A stretch of DNA of 64,000 nt. It comes from Acridotheres tristis (lineage: Eukaryota; Chordata; Aves; Passeriformes; Sturnidae). The DNA lies in the NCBI GenBank assembly GCA_037013685.1, contig CM072919.1, positions 52,322,116-52,386,115 of the forward strand. The letters are read 5' to 3'. A program made the position numbers and the translations under genes. The notes under the pieces are model-generated. The model worked only from the letters and a program-made list of their open reading frames with translations, did not search any database and was not told the DNA's origin. Shown here piece after piece: positions 58,099 to 64,000 of this stretch (its first letter is position 1; the number at the start of each line of letters is the position of its first letter).

Positions 58099-59171
58099 TG
58101 TCTTGGGTTTGCATGGCTGGGTTTTGGTAGTGGGGGAGCTACCGGCTTCTGTCAGAATGTGCTGGAAGCTTCCTCTATGTCTGGTAGAGCCAGTGTCAGA
58201 CATCTTCAAGACAGACATGCTGCTCGCCAAGGCTGGGCCAATCAGAAATGGTGGTAAAGACTTTTGATTACATATTTAAGAAGGAAAAACAGTTATTGGG
58301 CAGATATAATTGCACCCAGAGAAGAGCAGAGTGAGAATATGTCAGAGGAACAGCTCTGCTGACAGCAAGGTCAGTGAAGAAGGGGAGGGACAAGGTGCTC
58401 CAGGCACTGCAGCTGGGATTCCCCTGCAGTCCATGGTGCAGCCCATGGTGAGGCAGCTGGGCTCCTGCAGCCCATGAAGGACCACATGGATGCAGAGATC
58501 CACCTGCAGCCTGTGAAGGAGACCCACATCAGAGCACTTGGATGCCCAAAAGAGGCTGTGATCCCTTGGGAGGCCCGTGCTGGAGCAGGTCCTGACAGGG
58601 AGCTGCAGACACAGAGAGAAGCCCACACTGGAGATGGTTTCCTGGTAGTACTTGTGACCCTGTGAGAGCTCATGCTGGAGCAGGCTGTACCTGATGGATT
58701 GCACCTGTGGAAGAGTGACACACATTGCAGCAGCTCATGGAGAACTGTTTCTGCCTGTGGTATGAGCTCACACTGGAGAAATTAATAGGAAACTAGACAT
58801 GCTGATGTACAGGAAAGACTTGTCTCCCTGAGCACCTGGAGAAAAAATGTGTGATGAACTGACCATAACCCCCATTCCCCTTCTGCCTGCACCGCTGCAG
58901 GAGTAAGTAGAACTAGGAAAAAGGAGAGGTGGGGGGAAAGGTTTTTAACATTTGTTTTACTTCTCATTATCCTGATCTGATCTTCTTGGTAAAAAGTTCA
59001 GCTAATCACCAAATTCAGTCTGTTTTGCCTGTGATGGTAATTGGTTTGTGACCTCTCACTGGCTTTATCTCAAATTGTGAGCCTTTCACTATATTTTCTC
59101 TCCCATGTCCAGTTGTGAAGGAGAGTGTTAGAGTAGCTTTGGTGGATACCTGGTATCTGTCTGAGATCACT
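58099..59171 (+). mobile_element. Solo ERV LTR, plus-sense, about 1.07 kb, with 5-bp target duplication
   Basis: It starts tgtcttgggtttgcatggct gggttttgg and ends with attgtgagcctttcac, tggtggatacctggtatctg and tgagatcact, the layout of an avian ERV LTR. The pentamer gaatt flanks it exactly on both sides (58094-58098 and 59172-59176). A 5-bp duplication suits ERVL-type integration. Internally it has degenerate tandem units of about 50 bp built on cacactggag / catgctggagcag. The 3' base is T rather than the usual A. There are no internal retroviral genes, so it is a solo LTR. Open frames of up to 127 codons inside are artefacts of the repeats. Confidence 0.88.
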
Positions 59172-59176
59172 GAATT

Positions 59177-60329
59177 CAAAAGGTTTTCAGTTCTACTGTT
59201 ATACAGAGTGTATTCATATTCTTAATAAAGTGCCTTCCCAGGTCTACCTACCACTAGAAGAATAACTTATGGCAAAGAAATTGTATTTGAAAATCCCATA
59301 GGAACAGGGAAGTCTACTAAATTGAAAACCTCTCAAAACAGATTTTGGAGGGACCAGGGTCCGTTTTTTCTTTTGAAAAATCAAAGCAAAATCACCTCAG
59401 CCTTTCTTACCTTAGTCAAATATGGGAAACAGCCTGCTTCCCTTATATACACAAACTAGCATTTCTCTATTCATTCTTGGAGTTTCCAGGTATTTAAAGA
59501 GACTCAAAAATTGACCAGAAATACTCTAATGCATAATTACAGGTTTCCAGCACGGTTCATATAAATACCTTCTCCAGGACTTCATTGTGTTCATGACTGC
59601 GTAATTACTTGGCATCCATTTGTGGAAAGTAAGATTGTTCTTTGAATAGTGTTTTCACATGTGTACATATATTAGAATTTTTTCTTATATCTCAAGACAC
59701 TAATGGAGATTTAGATGAGAACATCTGTTATGGATTTTTTAAATTAATATTTCTAGAAATTAATTATATACTGATTTAAAATATCCAATTTTAAATGCAA
59801 TGGACTGCAGCTCTGTCCATATTCTTTTACCATGCATTATTATGGAACGTCAACCTTCCTGAACTTGTTTGGCAGCAGTTATCTCTCTGTGAAAGCCAGG
59901 AAGCCTCAAAAATTAATGTTTATGTAAATTCATTTCCATCAGTAGTATTTCATCCTGTTGGGTTTGAGGGGTTTCTTTGTGTTATTTAATCTGTTGTGTA
60001 ATTTAATCTGCTTTAGTGTAGCCGGATGTGAGTGGGATAGAGCTAGAAACTAAAAGGACAGAAAGACAACACAATGGGGTAACAAAAATCCTGTAAAAAT
60101 CAACTGTTGAAGTGTTTTGAATTTCCTCACTTGAGAACTCTACCTTTATGATACTTTTAATTTCTTTTTTTTCTTTTTTTTTTTTTTAAATTTTGAAACA
60201 CATTCAAGATACTATTACTAAGCTACTTGGATGCAATACAGAAATCAATGTCATGAAACTGAACCAAGTATATCTTGCACATTTTACTAACTGCCTACTG
60301 TACTTACATGAATCACTAGAGGTCTTAAT
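59177..60329. other. Intergenic, nothing recognised
   Basis: AT-rich sequence with a T-rich run at about 60163-60187. No exon, RNA gene or transposon could be identified. Confidence 0.6.
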
Positions 60330-60716
60330 GAGGGTTCTTGAGTTTAGCATGGGGAAGAGAAGGCTTCAGAGAGATGTCTTCAGGGAGACTTTATAGCAGC
60401 CTTCCAGCTTTAGCAACCTTCCTGTAAAAGAGTCTTACAGGAAGACTGGTGAGAGACTTTACATGGGCACGTAGTGACAGGACAAAATGGCTTTAAACTG
60501 AAGAAAGTAGGTTTAGCTTAGATATTATGAAGAAATTCTTTACTGTGAGAATACTGAGGTGCTAGAAGAGGTTTCCCAAAGAAACTGCAGATGGTCCATC
60601 CCTGGAAGGGTTCAAGGTCAGCTTGGATGGGACCCTGAAAATGAAAGATGTCCCTACCTATTGACAGAGTCATTAGAACTAGATGGCTTTTAATGTCTCT
60701 TCTTATGATTCTGTAA
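60330..60716 (+). repeat. CR1 LINE 3' end (about 390 bp)
   Basis: Sense CR1 wording: agtttagcatggggaagaga aggcttcag, gtgacaggacaaaatggctt taaactg, gaaattctttactgtgagaa, gatggtccatccctggaagg gttcaaggtc, then a terminal tcttatgattctgta. It is moderately diverged and points away from JAK2's transcription direction. Confidence 0.9.
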
Positions 60717-63700
60717 GAGCAAGAAACTTTAATATGCACACACAAACATGCAAACAAGAAACTTTTATGAACTGATTCTGGAAGTCTCTAAACTGATTAC
60801 AGTAAACTCAAAAACTGTTTGCAATTTTTCCACATGGTATTCTCATCTTAATATTTCACAATGAAGCAAAGGCATTGTATTTCACTTTTGTTTCTACTCA
60901 GTTTTACTTCTGATTGATAGTACAGTAGCAGCAAATTGTGTTTTGATTCACAATCCTGGAAAAGGATGAGCAGAGTTTAAAATCAGGCTGAAACACAATT
61001 TTAAAAACATGCAGTCTGCTGATTCTTCAAATGTGCTAAGTAATTGTTGCTCAGATGAAAATAGATATGAGACCCTTTGCTTTATCCAATATTTCTGAAA
61101 AAGTTACTTCAGGGAAAATGCTAGGTATCAATGTTGGTATCAAATGTGCACACCAGCAAAAATGTAACAATAAATTTTTTTATGTTAAAAATAAATTATT
61201 AGGTATCTTTAGCATAGCTGTTTTGCTTTTGAATCTTTTGGCCAATTTCAGTTAAAACTAACAGGACTATAGGGTTTTCACAAAGAAGAAAATTCCTAGT
61301 CTGGATTTAAAAAGATACCCTGCTATGGATCTCTTCAAACCAGCTAAGGGGCAATTCTAAGAGAGAGACCTGTCCCACACACCACTGGTTTGGTAACACA
61401 GCTTTCATTAATTAATTGTGGGATCAAACTCTGTATCATTTAACTACTGATTTTCACTATTGCTTTGTAGATACATTGGTACAAACAACATCAAACCCAT
61501 GTCAAACCCTTTTCTTCTACTCCCTTATTTTTGAATTCCAGTCAGATCAGTTAAAGACCTTTCTTTGTAATTAAAACAATAAATCAAGTTCAGCTCTTCT
61601 AATTTCCTATATTAAAAAAAAGCACCCAGCAACTATTAAACTTTAAAACATTGATATCTTGTTCCACTCTTTCTAGCGTAATGGAAATAAACTACATATT
61701 GGAGCTCTCTGGGAGAGCATTTCAGTATCTAGAAATAGCTTCCAAATACTCCTTTTCTTGGAGGAGGAAGATTTTTAGATAAGCAATTCCAGTCAGTATT
61801 CCCTGACACTGAGGCACACGTACAAAATAAAGCACAAAAGTTCCCCCTAGGGCAAAGCATACATATCACTTGCCATTAACTTCCTCAAAGCTTAGGTTAT
61901 AAAAGGTATTGTCAAGGTGGTTGTACCTCAGGCAGAAACAGGATTTAACTTGATCTTCTCAGGGAGTAGCTGCCGAGTGTGTCATTCCCAAGATACCTTT
62001 CATGTGAAGGACCAAAGCCATTAGATGTGTTTATCTAATTGCTTCAAAGAGTAGAACTAGCTCTCACCCAGAGACATGAAGGAAAGCTAGCTGTCTGTCA
62101 TGGTTTTCGCTCAATGCCAAGCAATGTTGAATCTGGCATTCCCAGAACCAGAGAAGCTGCAAGAGTACCCTGCAGCCCTGGCACTGCCTTCAACACAGTG
62201 GAGGAAACCCAGTCCTCTGAGATGAGTCACAGGTGTCCAACCCTCCCGGTTTTGAATGTCTTCTATTCTGCTTCCTCTACTGCTACAGAATTGAGTCAGC
62301 CATAGACAGAAAGCCTAGAGCTACCAAAAAACTCAGATGGATATTTCTGGATACCAAAAATTGTGACAACAGAAGCCAGTTTGTGTTTAAGTTGTGCTGC
62401 AGCAGGCAATAGAAATAAATATTCTACTGATCTATGGAGAGGTTACCATTCAGTAAAAGGCAGAGGAAGCAAATTGAAAAGATTGCAAAAGGAACAGCTT
62501 TTACTTGGAACTGCCATTGTTTAGCTTACTCTCAAAAGTGAAAATAACAAGCCCCCACACAGAGCTGTTTGAATTTAATATTTGGCTAGCAGCTGCAGTA
62601 ATATCAGAAGAAATGGATTGTCATGAGAATGGTAAGTCAGATAGAACTACTGAACTACTACACTTAGCATCTATGTTTCTTGATTTGTTATATGAGCTAG
62701 TGCTGCAAAAATATGCTGGCAAGAGCTGGGATTTTTTTATTATTCTCTATAAAATGCTAGTGGGCTAAAGAACAATATTTAAAAATAGCTTTAAACATTT
62801 TAAATATAAACAGATAATTGAAACAGTAGCACAGTTACATTAGTTTCTTCAATTGTGTGCTTCTGTATCTTTGTGACTTTCATATCCCACAATGCTTCAT
62901 TGAAAAGCAAGAAGATAAAAAGTAGTCCTCAAAACTCCTTCTCTTAAGCTAACCTTGTTTTTGTGCTGGAGGTAGTCTTTGCAGAAGCAATGGTAGATAC
63001 CTTATATGATGAGATGCTGTAAGGGTTTTCACCAGTGGAAAGTTAATGACAGAAACCCCTACAGTATTGATAAGCAAACACAACATTAGGTTGGCTTCCC
63101 TTAATAGAAATCCTAAAACAATGAAGTCTTCAATTTCATAAAACTGGATGTTTATATCAAGATTTTATCTTATACGATTCAGAGACTTAGGACTTTATAA
63201 GAATGTGCTCATTGTCCATTTAGTAGCATAATATTCCACCAGCTGTATACATGTTAGCTACAGTCAGCAAGAAACTTTGATTTTGAGTGTTCAGCTTAGT
63301 TTCCTTTCTTGCTCCACTTTAAAACTCGGAGGATTCAGCCAGAAGACCATTACTTTTCAGGATGGCAAGCCTTTCAGGAGATTTCTAAGATGGAAAAGAT
63401 GAGGACAATGTTTTGTTTCCACAGCATGAACTACTAGGGCAGATTTAGTTACAAGAAATGCAATCTGTCTCTTTGCTCTTCCATTTCAGAAGCCCTGGAT
63501 GAAAAATCCCTGTAGTGAGGCAGATCAGTGACCAGAGGAAGAAAAAAGAGGAAGCTGTCCGGGTGAGTGGGCAGGGGGACAGCCTGCACAGGATTCTGTG
63601 TACATATAGGGAACAGAGAAGTGAAATGATGTAGCACTCAGAGCCTCACTGCAGTATTGTGGGGCCTATTCTTCCAGCTTGTACAATAGAGCAAAGACCT

Positions 63701-64000
63701 TGGATCTAACAGGGGGAGTGAGAAGGGATCATTGGAGAAAGGGGTATACCACAATGGAATGCTTTTGCAAGTCAAGCTGGCAGAATTCAGTCTTTAGAGG
63801 TAGACAAAATAAACCAAACAAATTCTGTGAACAAAACAAAACTAAGAACCTAACCTTCACCAAAACAAACAAACAAACAAACAAACTCCCATCACCCTCA
63901 GACCAAAAATATTTTTAAAAGAGTAAAAATAAGTCAGGGAGATTCAGGCTTGTAGAGTCCAAAGAAGCTTATAGCCGTCATAAAGTGAGGCAAATGTCTG
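60717..64000. other. Intergenic, nothing recognised apart from a simple repeat
   Basis: AT-rich sequence. A (CAAA)n run lies at 63861-63886. Open frames of up to 88 codons show no domain, signal peptide or splice support. Confidence 0.6.
63861..63886 (+). repeat. (CAAA)n microsatellite
   Basis: About six units of CAAA run without interruption after an initial CAAAA. Confidence 0.95.

Noticed and set aside
58342..58725. 127- and 116-codon minus-strand open frames
   Set aside because: They read the antisense of the tandem units inside the solo LTR.

Overview
The window is vertebrate nuclear DNA and almost certainly avian. It is AT-rich, intron-dominated and littered with decayed CR1 LINE 3' ends. 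It also carries ERV long terminal repeats of types common in birds and one tRNA-Ile-headed SINE with a CR1-like tail, a type known from songbirds. This points to a passerine. The only protein-coding gene I can support is JAK2 on the minus strand. JAK2 is Z-linked in chicken and zebra finch, so the Z chromosome is the likely source; that is inference from synteny knowledge, not seen here.

Layout, read 5'->3' along JAK2 (right to left). A CpG island at about 52.96-53.62 kb holds the promoter and a probable untranslated first exon with a GTGAGT donor at 53292-53287. A first intron of about 42.7 kb follows. Then come the first five coding exons: 10305-10524 (coding part), 4192-4315, 3280-3397, 2729-2874 and 1275-1596. 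Together these give 930 nt, exactly 310 codons with consistent splice phases, covering most of the FERM domain (F1, F2 and much of F3). The gene runs off the left edge, so the rest of FERM, SH2, JH2 and JH1 lie outside the window.

The long intron and the 10 kb upstream of the promoter contain no second gene that I can support. They hold CR1 fragments in both orientations (about 2.1, 11.5, 29.9, 32.9, 33.4, 36.1, 45.6, 51.1, 53.6 and 60.3 kb), ERV LTRs (27.1, 32.7, 46.9 and 58.1 kb), the SINE (42.0 kb), A/C-rich and other simple repeats, and otherwise unremarkable AT-rich sequence. The 58.1 kb LTR is a near-complete solo LTR with a 5-bp target duplication.

I found no novel biological system. 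The points most worth checking are the short N-terminus and mini-uORF of JAK2, a Trp-to-Cys change in the FERM F3 lobe, a predicted G-quadruplex and a CR1 copy at the promoter, and a possible terminal exon or LTR with a poly(A) signal near 48.0 kb.
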